NCBI GenBank assembly: GCA_016869145.1
Contig: VGEU01000016.1
Coordinates: forward strand, 1 to 45,167
Origin: Alphaproteobacteria bacterium
Lineage (GTDB): Bacteria; Pseudomonadota; Alphaproteobacteria; MPNO01; VGEU01
DNA length: 45,167 bases
Direction of reading: 5' to 3'
The notes under the pieces were generated by a model. That model was not told where the DNA came from. It did no database searches and worked only from the letters and a program-made list of their open reading frames with translations. This document shows positions 9,287-17,187 of the stretch, piece after piece; position 1 is the stretch's first letter; the number at the start of each line of letters is the position of its first letter. A program made the translations under genes and the position numbers.

Positions 9287-10225
9287 TCAGCGCGTCGGCA
9301 CCGGCTGCGGGCCGGAATAGTCGTAGAAGCCGCGACCGGTCTTGCGTCCGAGCCAGCCGGCCTCGACGTATTTCACGAGGAGCGGGCAGGGGCGATATTT
9401 CGAATCGGCGAGGCCCTCGTAGAGCACCTGCATCACCGAGAGCGCGGTATCTAGGCCGATGAAGTCGGCGAGCTCGAGCGGACCCATCGGGTGGTTGGCG
9501 CCGAGCTTCATCGACGTGTCGATCGCGACCACCGTGCCGACGCCCTCGTAAAGCGTGTAGACCGCCTCGTTGATCATCGGCAGGAGGATGCGGTTGACGA
9601 TGAAGGCGGGGAAGTCCTCCGAGATCACCGGCGTCTTGCCGAGCTTGAAGGTGAGCTCGCGCAGCGTCTCGAAGGTGTTCTCGTCGGTCGCGATGCCCTT
9701 GATCAGCTCGACGAGCTGCATCGCCGGCACCGGGTTCATGAAATGCATGCCCATGAACTGGCCGGGACGGTCGGTCGTCGCCGCGAGGCGGGTGATTGAG
9801 ATCGAGGACGTGTTGGTCGCGACGATCGCGCGCGGCTTGAGCTCGGGCACGAGCTTCTTGAAGATCTCGCGCTTCACCGTCTCGTTCTCGGTCGCCGCCT
9901 CGATCACGAGATCGCAGTCGACGAATTGCTGGTAGCCGAGACCGGTCTCGATGTTGGCGAGCGCGCGCTCCCGCTCCTCGGTCGTGATCCGCTTGCGCGA
10001 GATCTGGCGGTCGAGGTTCTGGCCGATGCGCTCGATCGACTTGTCGAGCGAGTCCTGGCTCACGTCGGCGAGCCGCACCTTGACACCGGCGAGCGCGCAG
10101 ACATGGGCGATGCCGCTCCCCATCTGGCCGGCGCCGATCACGCCGACGCGACGGATCGATTCGGCGCGCGGGAGTTCGAAGGTGCCGCCCGTTACGGGAC
10201 GCAGGACGGCGGCTGGCTGGCTCAT
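9287..10225 (-). CDS. hbd: 3-hydroxybutyryl-CoA dehydrogenase
   Basis: The 312-residue protein has the NAD-binding motif GVIGAGQMGSGIA near residues 28–40 after a 25-residue non-conserved leader. DLVIEAATEN, the NTSS block and the catalytic-histidine segment MGMHFMNPVP follow. The C-terminal dimerisation domain includes NHPMGPLELADFIGLD. It should interconvert acetoacetyl-CoA and 3-hydroxybutyryl-CoA in fatty acid or polyhydroxybutyrate metabolism. It lies 68 bases downstream of etfA on the same strand, an arrangement often seen in Alphaproteobacteria that links acyl-CoA oxidation to ETF. Confidence 0.94.
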   Translation of the reverse strand: MSQPAAVLRPVTGGTFELPRAESIRRVGVIGAGQMGSGIAHVCALAGVKVRLADVSQDSLDKSIERIGQNLDRQISRKRITTEERERALANIETGLGYQQFVDCDLVIEAATENETVKREIFKKLVPELKPRAIVATNTSSISITRLAATTDRPGQFMGMHFMNPVPAMQLVELIKGIATDENTFETLRELTFKLGKTPVISEDFPAFIVNRILLPMINEAVYTLYEGVGTVVAIDTSMKLGANHPMGPLELADFIGLDTALSVMQVLYEGLADSKYRPCPLLVKYVEAGWLGRKTGRGFYDYSGPQPVPTR

Positions 10226-10293
10226 GGCGTACGCTTTCCTTTGTGTCGGGCCAGGTGTCGCGGGCGTGGTGAGACGGGCCTTGTGTATCGGGC

Positions 10294-11247
10294 TCAGCGC
10301 GGGCGGATGCCCTGCTTGTCGAGTTCGGCGGCGAGTTCGGGGACCGCCTTGAACAGATTGGCGACGAGGCCGTAGTCGGCGACCTGGAAGATCGGCGCCT
10401 CCTCGTCCTTGTTGATGGCGACGATGACCTTGCTGTCCTTCATGCCGGCGAGATGCTGGATCGCGCCGGAGATGCCGACCGCGAGATAGAGCTCGGGCGC
10501 CACGACCTTGCCGGTCTGGCCGACCTGGAAGTCGTTCGATTTGAAGCCGGCATCGACGGCCGCGCGCGAGGCGCCGATCGCGGCGCCGAGGCGGTCGGCG
10601 ACCGCCTCGAGGATCTTGAAGTTGTCCCCGCTCTGCATGCCGCGGCCGCCCGAGACGATGACCCGGGCGCTCGTGAGCTCGGGCCGCTCCGACTTGGTGA
10701 GCGCGTGCTCGACGAATGTCGAGAGCCCCGGATCGGCCGGCGCGGCGATCGCCTCGATCGGCGCCGCATTGCCCTTCGCCTCGGCCTTGGGGAAGGCGGT
10801 CGAGCGGACCGTCATCACCTTGACCGCGTCCTTCGACTGCACGGTCGCGAGCGCGTTGCCGGCATAGATCGGGCGGACGAAGGTGTCCTCGCCGACGACG
10901 GCGACGATCTCGGAGATCTGCTGCACGTCGAGGAGGGCGGCGACGCGCGGCATGATGTTCTTGCCGACCGTCGTCGCCGCCATCAGGACGTGCGGGTGGC
11001 TCCTGGCGAGCGCGACGACGAGGGGCGCCACGGATTCGGCGAGCATGACCGCGAAGCGTGCGTCGTCGGCGACGAGCACCTTGTCGACGCCGACGAGACC
11101 GGCCGCCTCGACGGCGACCGGCTTGCAGTTGTGCCCGGCGACGAGGACGGTGACGCCGCCCGGGATCCTGGTCGCGGCGACGATCGCGTGCAGCGTCGCG
11201 GACTTGAGCGCGGTGTTGTCGTGGTCGGCGACGACGAGGGCGGCCAT
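10294..11247 (-). CDS. etfA: Electron transfer flavoprotein subunit alpha
   Basis: The 317-residue product shows the C-terminal FAD-binding half of Etf[13 protein letters not shown], then [11 protein letters not shown], then the [24 protein letters not shown] signature region and [10 protein letters not shown]. EtfA pairs with EtfB to carry electrons from acyl-CoA dehydrogenases to ETF:ubiquinone oxidoreductase. Its start shares one base with the etfB stop (TGATG), so the subunits are translationally coupled and probably made in equal amounts. Confidence 0.97.
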   Translation of the reverse strand: MAALVVADHDNTALKSATLHAIVAATRIPGGVTVLVAGHNCKPVAVEAAGLVGVDKVLVADDARFAVMLAESVAPLVVALARSHPHVLMAATTVGKNIMPRVAALLDVQQISEIVAVVGEDTFVRPIYAGNALATVQSKDAVKVMTVRSTAFPKAEAKGNAAPIEAIAAPADPGLSTFVEHALTKSERPELTSARVIVSGGRGMQSGDNFKILEAVADRLGAAIGASRAAVDAGFKSNDFQVGQTGKVVAPELYLAVGISGAIQHLAGMKDSKVIVAINKDEEAPIFQVADYGLVANLFKAVPELAAELDKQGIRPR

Positions 11248-11996
11248 CAGATCACTCCCGCCTCGTCGCGGAGCTTCTGCACGAGCTCGGCAATGTCGGC
11301 GACCTTGCGGCCGCCGGTGCGTGGCGGCGGCTCATCGACCTTGAGCGTGACGAGGCGCGGCGTGATGTCGACGCCGAGCGCCTCGGGCGTGAGCGCCTCG
11401 ATCGGCTTCTTCTTGGCCTTCATGATGTTGGGAAGGGACGCATAGCGCGGCTCGTTGAGGCGGAGGTCGGTGGTGACCACCGCCGGCATCTTGAGCGCGA
11501 CCGTCTCGAGCCCGCCGTCGACCTCGCGCGTGACCGTGACCGAGGCGCCGTTCGGCGCGATCTTCGAGGCGAAGGTGCCCTGCGCCCAGCCGAGAAGGCC
11601 GGCGAGCATCTGCCCGGTCTGGTTCGAATCGTCGTCGATCGCCTGCTTGCCGAGAATGACCAGGTCGGGCTTCTCCTTGGCGACGATCGCCGCGAGGAGC
11701 TTCGCCACCGCGAGCGGCTGCAACTCCTTGTCGGTCGTGACGTGGATGCCGCGGTCGATGCCCATCGCGAGCGCGGTGCGGATGGTCTCCTGGCAGGCCT
11801 GGATGCCGAGCGAGATCGCGATCGTCTCGGTCGCCGTGCCGGCCTCCTGGAGGCGGACCGCCGCCTCGACCCCGATCTCGTCGAACGGGTTCATGGACAT
11901 CTTAACGTTGGCGGTCTCGACGCCCGTCCGGTCGGCCTTGACCCGGACCTTGACGTTCGGGTCGACGACCCGCTTGACCGCGACCAGTACCTTCAT
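11247..11996 (-). CDS. etfB: Electron transfer flavoprotein subunit beta
   Basis: The 249-residue protein starts [15 protein letters not shown] and has the [16 protein letters not shown] block. It also has [27 protein letters not shown], which holds the AMP-binding loop typical of group I EtfB, and the C-terminal recognition-loop region. It forms the ETF heterodimer with EtfA. It is the first gene of the etfB–etfA–hbd run. The leader of about 85 bases upstream of the ATG follows a sigma-70-like promoter flanked by an inverted repeat. Confidence 0.97.
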   Translation of the reverse strand: MKVLVAVKRVVDPNVKVRVKADRTGVETANVKMSMNPFDEIGVEAAVRLQEAGTATETIAISLGIQACQETIRTALAMGIDRGIHVTTDKELQPLAVAKLLAAIVAKEKPDLVILGKQAIDDDSNQTGQMLAGLLGWAQGTFASKIAPNGASVTVTREVDGGLETVALKMPAVVTTDLRLNEPRYASLPNIMKAKKKPIEALTPEALGVDITPRLVTLKVDEPPPRTGGRKVADIAELVQKLRDEAGVI

Positions 11997-12079
11997 ACCG
12001 CACCTGCGGAAGTTTTTTGGACGTTCAACGGCCGTGGCCCGGCCGGGCCGAAAACCCGTGCCGGGTCGCGGTCTTTTCG

Positions 12080-12116
12080 CAGGTGCACACTATGCGCGCT
12101 GCAATGCACCTGTCAA
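12080..12116 (-). promoter_or_regulatory. Probable etfBA promoter with overlapping palindromic operator
   Basis: Read on the minus strand, TTGACA (12116–12111) is a perfect sigma-70 −35 box. It is followed after 18 bases by TAGTGT (12092–12087), a weak −10 match. A perfect 8-bp inverted repeat, CAGGTGCA/TGCACCTG (12105–12112 and 12080–12087 with a 17-base spacer), starts within the −35 and ends within the −10. A dimeric regulator bound there would cover the promoter. The predicted start is roughly 80 bases before the etfB ATG. The palindrome is seen directly; the repressor role is inference. Confidence 0.55.
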
Positions 12117-12149
12117 CGTCCGGTGGTATTCTGGTCGATGCCGGTACGG

Positions 12150-12347
12150 CTAGCGTTTGAGGACCAGGAACGCGATCCCGATCAGCCCGATGGCGATCAG
12201 CTGCATCAGGACCCGGAGCCGCATCAGCCGGTTGCCGTATTTGCGGTTGAACTCGCCACCCCGCAGCATCGCGATGATGCCGACCGCGAGCACCGCGAGC
12301 GTCGCTACGACGGCGACGATGACCAGGATCGGCAGCACTTTCTCCAT
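12150..12347 (-). CDS. HIG1-domain twin-transmembrane small protein
   Basis: This 65-residue protein is two membrane helices (about residues 5–28 and 46–63) joined by a short basic loop containing RGGEFNRKYGNRLMRLRVLMQ. That loop and the second helix match the HIG_1_N (hypoxia-induced gene 1) pattern of small alphaproteobacterial twin-transmembrane proteins. Relatives are linked to cytochrome c oxidase assembly or stability, and the role here is inferred only from family. It lies just upstream of etfB on the same strand, separated by the etfBA promoter, so it is likely its own unit. Confidence 0.78.
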   Translation of the reverse strand: MEKVLPILVIVAVVATLAVLAVGIIAMLRGGEFNRKYGNRLMRLRVLMQLIAIGLIGIAFLVLKR

Positions 12348-12433
12348 GCCGGCACTATAGGCCGAACGAGGGCCGCCCGACAGGGCGCACCGCCGCCGCC
12401 GCCGCGGCCATCACCGCCACCGCCGCCACGGCC

Positions 12434-12449
12434 TTAACGATCGGTTTAC
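12434..12449 (+). promoter_or_regulatory. CtrA-like site in the divergent intergenic region
   Basis: The 248-base gap between the divergent HIG1 and lipoprotein genes (12348–12595) is GCC-rich and codes for nothing I can support. Within it, TTAA-CGATCGG-TTTAC (12434–12449) differs in one base from the CtrA consensus TTAA-N7-TTAA(C). A purine-rich ribosome-binding site (GGGGGAG) lies at about 12575–12581, 15 bases before the lipoprotein ATG. CtrA control is a hypothesis, supported only by the motif and by cpdR elsewhere in the window. Confidence 0.3.
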
Positions 12450-12595
12450 CAAGCGCTGCCGCGATCTGCCATTCACCCCGACCGCCGTCTCGGTGTAGGG
12501 TTCGAGGCTTTCTGGTTGGTGTTCGCGGCCGCGGCAACGGGGTCGTCCGCGGGATCGTCCGCTGCGCCGCAATCGGGGGAGAATTCGCTGTGATC

Positions 12596-12919
12596 ATGTC
12601 GCGCCTTGCCGTTCCGACGCTCGCGCTCGCGGGCCTCGCGCTCGCCGGCTGCATGTCGGAGACCACGATGGGCACCAACCAGGGGCCGGTGACCGGCGCC
12701 GCCGGGCCCAGCGGGGCGCAGGGCGCCTCGGCGCAGCTCGAACGCTGCGACCGCGCGCTCGGCACCATCGCCCTCGTCGAGGGCCAGGACCCGGTCCTCG
12801 CCCAGCGCCTCGCCGGCTCCCTCGTCCGCACCACCGGCAACGCCGCCGGCGAGTGGTGGGAGGTCGAATCGGGCGAGTTCATGGGCTGGGTCTCCTCGCG
12901 CAGCCTGCGCCCGAACTGA
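12596..12919 (+). CDS. Small lipoprotein: CsgG-like N-terminus joined to an SH3-like tail
   Basis: The 107-residue product has a lipoprotein signal (LAGLALAGC, lipobox LAGC near residue 18). A low-complexity Gly/Ala segment follows. Next is AQLERCDRALGTIALVEGQD, which resembles the start of CsgG/HfaB-type lipoproteins. The last 30 or so residues (GEWWEVESGEFMGWVSSRSLRPN region) instead look like the end of a bacterial SH3 domain. Neither domain is complete, so this is either a short chimera produced by deletion or a novel small envelope protein. The ATG at 12596 was chosen over the GTG two codons upstream. No function can be assigned. Confidence 0.62.
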   Translation: MSRLAVPTLALAGLALAGCMSETTMGTNQGPVTGAAGPSGAQGASAQLERCDRALGTIALVEGQDPVLAQRLAGSLVRTTGNAAGEWWEVESGEFMGWVSSRSLRPN

Positions 12920-12996
12920 GCGCAGGCTCCGGAACGCGCGGCTCTCCGGCATCGGGGGCCGCGCGTTTTCCTGTCCCGCCCGAGCGGGGATCGCCG

Positions 12997-13842
12997 GTGT
13001 CGTTTCTCGACCGCATCGCGGAGTGCAACCGCCACGATCTCGCGGGTTTCGTGCGGTTCGTCGTCGCCGGGACGCCGGTCGGCTGGGTGAAGCGGTCGTT
13101 CGCCGCGCGGCTCACGGGCTTCCCCGACGTCTTCACCGTCGATGACGAGACCGTCGCCATCTCGCCTCTCCTCGCGACCTATGAGGCGCGCACCCGCGCG
13201 GTCGCCGACGCGCTCCGCGGCTTCGCCGCCGACGGCACGATCAAGGGCTGGCGCGGCGAGCTCTATCCGGTCGGTGCGGGCTTCCACGGACCTCATCTCC
13301 TCGCCATGGAACGCACCGCGATCCCGTTCTTCGGCGTGCGCGCCTATGGCGTCCACGTCAACGGCTTCGTCCGCCGCGCCACCGGCCTCGAGATGTGGAT
13401 TGGCCGGCGCGCCGTCGACAAGCCGACCTTTCCCGGCATGCTCGACAATTTCGTCGCCGGCGGCCAGCCGGTCGGCATCGGCCTCCTCGACAACGTGATC
13501 AAGGAGGCGGACGAGGAGGCCGGCGTTCCCGCCGCGCTCGCCCGCCAGGCGCGCCCGATCGGGCTCGTCTCCTACTGCCAGGAGACCGCCGACGGCCTCA
13601 AGCCCGATGTCCTGTTCAACTTCGACCTCGAGCTACCCGACGATTTCGCGCCGATCAATCGCGACGGCGAGATCGCTGCGTTCCATCGCTGGCCGGTCGA
13701 GCGGGTGATGGCGATCACCGAGACGACGCGCAAGTTCAAGTTCAACTGCAACCTCGTCAACATCGACTTCTTCGTCCGCCACGGGCTGATCCCGCCCGAC
13801 CATCCCGACTATGTCGAGATCGTGCGCGGCCTGCACGGCTAG
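12997..13842 (+). CDS. DUF4743/Nudix hydrolase
   Basis: The 281-residue protein begins VSFLDRIAECN and has an N-terminal DUF4743-like region (about residues 1–115). A Nudix domain follows. The Nudix box is GGQPVGIGLLDNVIKEADEEAGV, with lysine in place of the usual arginine in the REUXEE core. The combination is that of the fungal/bacterial thiamin-pyrophosphokinase-related Nudix family, some members of which hydrolyse oxidised thiamine diphosphate analogues. Substrate here is not provable. GTG at 12997 was chosen because the frame upstream runs through the lipoprotein gene and the conserved region begins right after it. Confidence 0.85.
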   Translation: MSFLDRIAECNRHDLAGFVRFVVAGTPVGWVKRSFAARLTGFPDVFTVDDETVAISPLLATYEARTRAVADALRGFAADGTIKGWRGELYPVGAGFHGPHLLAMERTAIPFFGVRAYGVHVNGFVRRATGLEMWIGRRAVDKPTFPGMLDNFVAGGQPVGIGLLDNVIKEADEEAGVPAALARQARPIGLVSYCQETADGLKPDVLFNFDLELPDDFAPINRDGEIAAFHRWPVERVMAITETTRKFKFNCNLVNIDFFVRHGLIPPDHPDYVEIVRGLHG

Positions 13843-13854
13843 GGACCGACGACG

Positions 13855-14502
13855 ATGCCGCGACCGACCGTGCTCACCGCGCCGCGTCTCGCTGCGGCGA
13901 TCGCCGAGCTCACCGCGCGCGATGCCGATCTCCGCCGCGTCGTCACCGCGTTCGGCGCGCCGCCGATGTGGCGCCGCGACGGCGGCTTCGCGACGCTCGT
14001 CCTCCTGATCCTCGAGCAGCAGGTCTCACTCGCCTCGGCGCGTGCGACGTTCGAGAAGCTCGCCCAGCGCGCCGGGACGCTCGCGCCCGCCCGCGTGCTC
14101 GCGCTCGATGACGCCGAATTCCGCGCCGCCGGTGTCAGCCGGCAGAAGACCGCCTATGTTCGGGCCCTCGCGGAAGCCGTCGCGGCCGGCACGCTCGACG
14201 TCGACAGCCTGCCGCGCCTTTCCGACGAGGCGGTGCGCGCTGCGCTCGTCGCGATCAAGGGCATCGGGCCGTGGACGGTCGATGTCTATCTCCTGATGGT
14301 GCTGCGCCGCCCCGACGTGTGGCCGAGCCGCGATCTCGCGCTCGCGGTCGCGGCGCACGAGGTCAAGGGGCTCCGGGCGCGCCCGGCGATCGAGGAGCTC
14401 GATGCGCTCGGCGAGGCGTGGCGGCCGTGGCGCGCCGTCGCCGCCCGCATCCTCTGGCACCACTACCTCAATACGGTGCGCCAGCGGCGCGCCGCGCGAT
14501 AG
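13855..14502 (+). CDS. AlkA-like DNA-3-methyladenine glycosylase (HhH-GPD)
   Basis: The 215-residue product is a helix-hairpin-helix–GPD DNA glycosylase. The hairpin is AIKGIGPWTVDVY (about residues 133–145) and the catalytic aspartate is D160 in WPSRDLAL. The LILEQQVS segment near residue 52 is the usual substrate-pocket helix. It lacks the iron–sulfur cysteines of the EndoIII branch and the N-terminal extra domain of E. coli AlkA, as in many short bacterial AlkA-type proteins. It should excise alkylated purines. It begins 12 bases after the Nudix stop, so the two may be co-transcribed. Confidence 0.9.
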   Translation: MPRPTVLTAPRLAAAIAELTARDADLRRVVTAFGAPPMWRRDGGFATLVLLILEQQVSLASARATFEKLAQRAGTLAPARVLALDDAEFRAAGVSRQKTAYVRALAEAVAAGTLDVDSLPRLSDEAVRAALVAIKGIGPWTVDVYLLMVLRRPDVWPSRDLALAVAAHEVKGLRARPAIEELDALGEAWRPWRAVAARILWHHYLNTVRQRRAAR

Positions 14503-14639
14503 GCCTCGTCCTATTCGGGTATGTATTAACCACAAATCAATCAAAGGTTGTGAAATCGCTTTACGGCGGGCGCAGGCCACGGCAAATTTGGAGAACATTT
14601 AACGAACATTTGCCACGATTGCGCGAGGAGGAATTGATC
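14503..14639 (+). promoter_or_regulatory. AT-rich leader of the metalloprotease gene with repeats
   Basis: This 137-base gap is clearly more AT-rich than its surroundings. GGCAAAT (14582–14588) and ATTTGCC (14609–14615) form a perfect 7-bp inverted repeat. Between and overlapping them lie two direct copies of GAACATTT (14594–14601 and 14605–14612), one helical turn (11 bases) apart. A shorter repeat CACAA/TTGTG lies at 14531–14552. A strong Shine–Dalgarno sequence (GAGGAGG, about 14625–14631) precedes the ATG at 14640. It looks like a regulated promoter or leader; the regulator is unknown. Confidence 0.5.
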
Positions 14640-16337
14640 ATGGCGACCCCGCGCGCCGGTCTTGTCCCGAGGTCCGGCAATCCGCTGATCGACGGCGTGC
14701 TTTCCGGCGCGGCGTGGAACACGGCCGCGAGCAACGTGATCACGTGGGGCACGGCCGACATCTACGGGTTCGGCATGTTCTGGCCGAGCCCGTCGACCGC
14801 CGCGGCGGTGATCGACTATGGCCTCCGCGAGATCGAGAAGGTCGCCAATCTCGACTTCGTCTATGTCGGCCACTACGCCGATCCGACGTTCTCGGCCGGC
14901 GACATCACGTTCACGATCGCCGACACCAGCCTGATCGTCGCCGCGTTCGGTCTGCCCTTCGCCGGTCTCGCGGTTTTTCCCAGCGTCGTCGCGGGCAACC
15001 AGTTCCTCGCCGCCCTCGGCCTCACGCGCGCGCAATATCCGCAGCCCGAGGGCGATGTCCTGATCAACCGGGACATCCCGACCTTCAACACGCCGGTGTC
15101 GGGCACCGAGGCGTTCGCGACCGGTCTGCACGAGCTCGGCCACGCGCTCGGGCTCAAGCACCCGCACGATTCGGGCGGCCTCGGCCCCTATCCGACCTTC
15201 GCCCAGCTCGGTCTCAAGGCCATCGACTACGACATCTACACGGTGATGAGCTACAACGAGCTCAACAACACGTGGCCGTTCGCCGGTCATCCGGCGACGC
15301 CGATGCCGATCGACATCCTGGCGCTTCAATATCTCTACGGCGCCAACACCAGGACCGCGACCGGCAACGACACCTATTTCCTGCAGGACGACGGCGTGTT
15401 CCGCACCGTGTGGGACGCGGGCGGCACCGACACGTTCGACGCCTCCTGGTTCGCGGCGCCGAACGGTCTCCGCATCGATCTCCGCGAGGGCGCGATGACA
15501 TTCGTGACGTCGGTCTCGGGGACGGCGATCGCGTTCAACACCGTGATCGAGAACGCGGTCGGGACGATCGGCCCGGATGTCATCATCGGCAACAGGGCGG
15601 CGAACCGGATCGAGGGCGGGCCGGGCAACGACCACATCGACGGCGGCGCCGGCACCGACACCGCGGTCTATGTCGGCGGGCGCAACGAGTTCGTCGTCAC
15701 GGTGCAGGGCAATGCCGTCCTGGTGCGCGACACGGCGGCGCTCTTCAACCAGGGCACCGACACGCTGTTCAACATCGAGTTCCTGCAGTTCACCGACACC
15801 ACGGTTTCGGTCGGGCTCGAGACCGGCGGCGCCGTCGGCGTCGGCCAGCCGGTGACGGGCGGCCTCGGCGCGGGCGCCGCGGCTCCGGTCTACCGTTTCT
15901 ACAACACCCACACCGGCGTCCACTTCTACACCGGCTCGACGCAGGAAAGAGACACCGTCATCGCGACGCTGCCGCACTTCAACTACGAAGGTGCTGCCTT
16001 CGCCATCCCGGCCGCCGCCCCGTCCGACGTGATCCCGGTCTATCGCTTCTACAACACCGCGAAGGGCGTCCACTTCTATACGGCATCGGCCTCCGAACGC
16101 GACCACATCGTCGCGAGCACGAACGATCCGTTCCTCGCCGCATTCGCGCTTGAGGGCGTCGGGCTGTACGGCTTCTCGGCGCCGGGCGCCGATACGACGC
16201 CGCTCCACCGCTTCTACAACGATCTCACCGGCACGCATTTCTACACCGCGAGCGAAGCCGAGCGCGCCGGCATCGTCGCCAACCCGAGCGGCAATCCGTT
16301 CCTCGCCCATATGCACTACGAGGGCGTCGCGTTCTAG
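14640..16337 (+). CDS. Secreted M10 (serralysin-like) metalloprotease with DUF5648 repeats
   Basis: The 565-residue protein has no N-terminal signal peptide. A metzincin catalytic domain contains the zinc motif HELGHALGLKH (H164, E165, H168, H174) and the Met-turn VMSY (M203). A short RTX-like segment follows (near residues 310–345), with GNRAANRIEGG and GPGNDHIDGGAGTD calcium-binding turns. Three DUF5648-type repeats then run to the C-terminus. Serralysins leave the cell by type I secretion, guided by a C-terminal RTX signal. Here the RTX block is short and internal. No T1SS genes are nearby. The start is set by the GAGGAGG site just upstream; the longer frame crosses the glycosylase gene. 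Confidence 0.88.
   Translation: MATPRAGLVPRSGNPLIDGVLSGAAWNTAASNVITWGTADIYGFGMFWPSPSTAAAVIDYGLREIEKVANLDFVYVGHYADPTFSAGDITFTIADTSLIVAAFGLPFAGLAVFPSVVAGNQFLAALGLTRAQYPQPEGDVLINRDIPTFNTPVSGTEAFATGLHELGHALGLKHPHDSGGLGPYPTFAQLGLKAIDYDIYTVMSYNELNNTWPFAGHPATPMPIDILALQYLYGANTRTATGNDTYFLQDDGVFRTVWDAGGTDTFDASWFAAPNGLRIDLREGAMTFVTSVSGTAIAFNTVIENAVGTIGPDVIIGNRAANRIEGGPGNDHIDGGAGTDTAVYVGGRNEFVVTVQGNAVLVRDTAALFNQGTDTLFNIEFLQFTDTTVSVGLETGGAVGVGQPVTGGLGAGAAAPVYRFYNTHTGVHFYTGSTQERDTVIATLPHFNYEGAAFAIPAAAPSDVIPVYRFYNTAKGVHFYTASASERDHIVASTNDPFLAAFALEGVGLYGFSAPGADTTPLHRFYNDLTGTHFYTASEAERAGIVANPSGNPFLAHMHYEGVAF
15880..16337 (+). repeat. Three DUF5648 repeats in the metalloprotease C-terminus
   Basis: Three protein repeats of about 45–50 residues each start with PVYRFYNTHTGVHFYT, PVYRFYNTAKGVHFYT and PLHRFYNDLTGTHFYT. 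Each continues through an S-x-x-E-R segment to an EG(A/V) ending. The third ends at the stop codon. This RFYN…HFYT pattern is the DUF5648 repeat found in secreted and surface proteins; its ligand is unknown. Confidence 0.85.
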
Positions 16338-16438
16338 GTGCACGCGGTCTGATCGCGGCGGCCGATTACGCTGGATCGCGGCGCGCGAACGGGCGATGAA
16401 TAGCGGATCGTCCGTCCAGACGCCGCGAGGCCCACGCC

Positions 16439-17122
16439 ATGCCCGACACGCTTTCCGGCCCGTCGCTCGCACCCGCCTCGGGCGGCGCGGCGCGGAGCCT
16501 CGTGATCCTCCTCCACGGCGTCGGCGCCGATGGTGACGACCTGATCGGGCTCGCACCCTATTTCGCCCGCGCGCTCCCGGACGCGCGCTTCGTTGCGCCG
16601 AACGCGCCCGATCGCTGCGAGTTCTCGCCGTCCGGCTATCAGTGGTTCTCGATCCAGACGCCCGATCCGGCGGCGCGGCTCGCCGGCGCGCGGCGCGCGG
16701 CGGCGCTCCTCGACCGCTTCATCGACACCGAGCTCGCGCGCGCCGGCCTCGCCGAGGACCGGCTCGCCCTCGTCGGCTTCTCGCAGGGCACGATGATGTC
16801 GCTCTTCGTCGCGCCGCGCCGGGCGCGCGCGGTCGCGGGCGTCCTCGGCTATTCGGGCCGGCTCGATTCGCCCGATGCGCTCGCCGCCGAGGCGCGGAGC
16901 CGCCCGCCGGTCGTCCTCGTCCACGGCACCGAGGACGAGCTCCTGCCGGTCCGGCTGATGGCCGAGGCGGCGCGCGGGCTCGAGGCGGCGGGGCTCGCGG
17001 TCACCACCCACGCGCGGCCCGGCCTCGGCCACGGGATCGACCCGGAAGGGGTCGCGATCGGCACCGCCTTCCTCGCCAAGGTGCTCGGATCCCAGGCCCC
17101 CGAACGGGGCCAAAGCGCCTGA
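16439..17122 (+). CDS. Alpha/beta hydrolase, carboxylesterase/phospholipase family
   Basis: The 227-residue protein has the LLHGVGADGDDL oxyanion loop, the nucleophile elbow GFSQG (about residues 119–123), a late aspartate in VHGTEDELLPV and the final histidine in GLGHGIDPEG. This is the Est/YpfH-like carboxylesterase (acyl-protein thioesterase-like) family, cytoplasmic and acting on short acyl esters. Length is typical. It stands alone with about 100 featureless bases before it. The physiological substrate is unknown. Confidence 0.9.
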   Translation: MPDTLSGPSLAPASGGAARSLVILLHGVGADGDDLIGLAPYFARALPDARFVAPNAPDRCEFSPSGYQWFSIQTPDPAARLAGARRAAALLDRFIDTELARAGLAEDRLALVGFSQGTMMSLFVAPRRARAVAGVLGYSGRLDSPDALAAEARSRPPVVLVHGTEDELLPVRLMAEAARGLEAAGLAVTTHARPGLGHGIDPEGVAIGTAFLAKVLGSQAPERGQSA

Positions 17123-17187
17123 TATCCTGAAATTAATTGCGCCTCGCCGGGACTTCCTGTAGGAGCGTCGCAGCGAGGATCGACGCC

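Noticed and set aside
14271-14639. Upstream extension of the metalloprotease frame
   Set aside because: It overlaps the glycosylase gene in another frame, and a strong Shine–Dalgarno sequence precedes the ATG at 14640.
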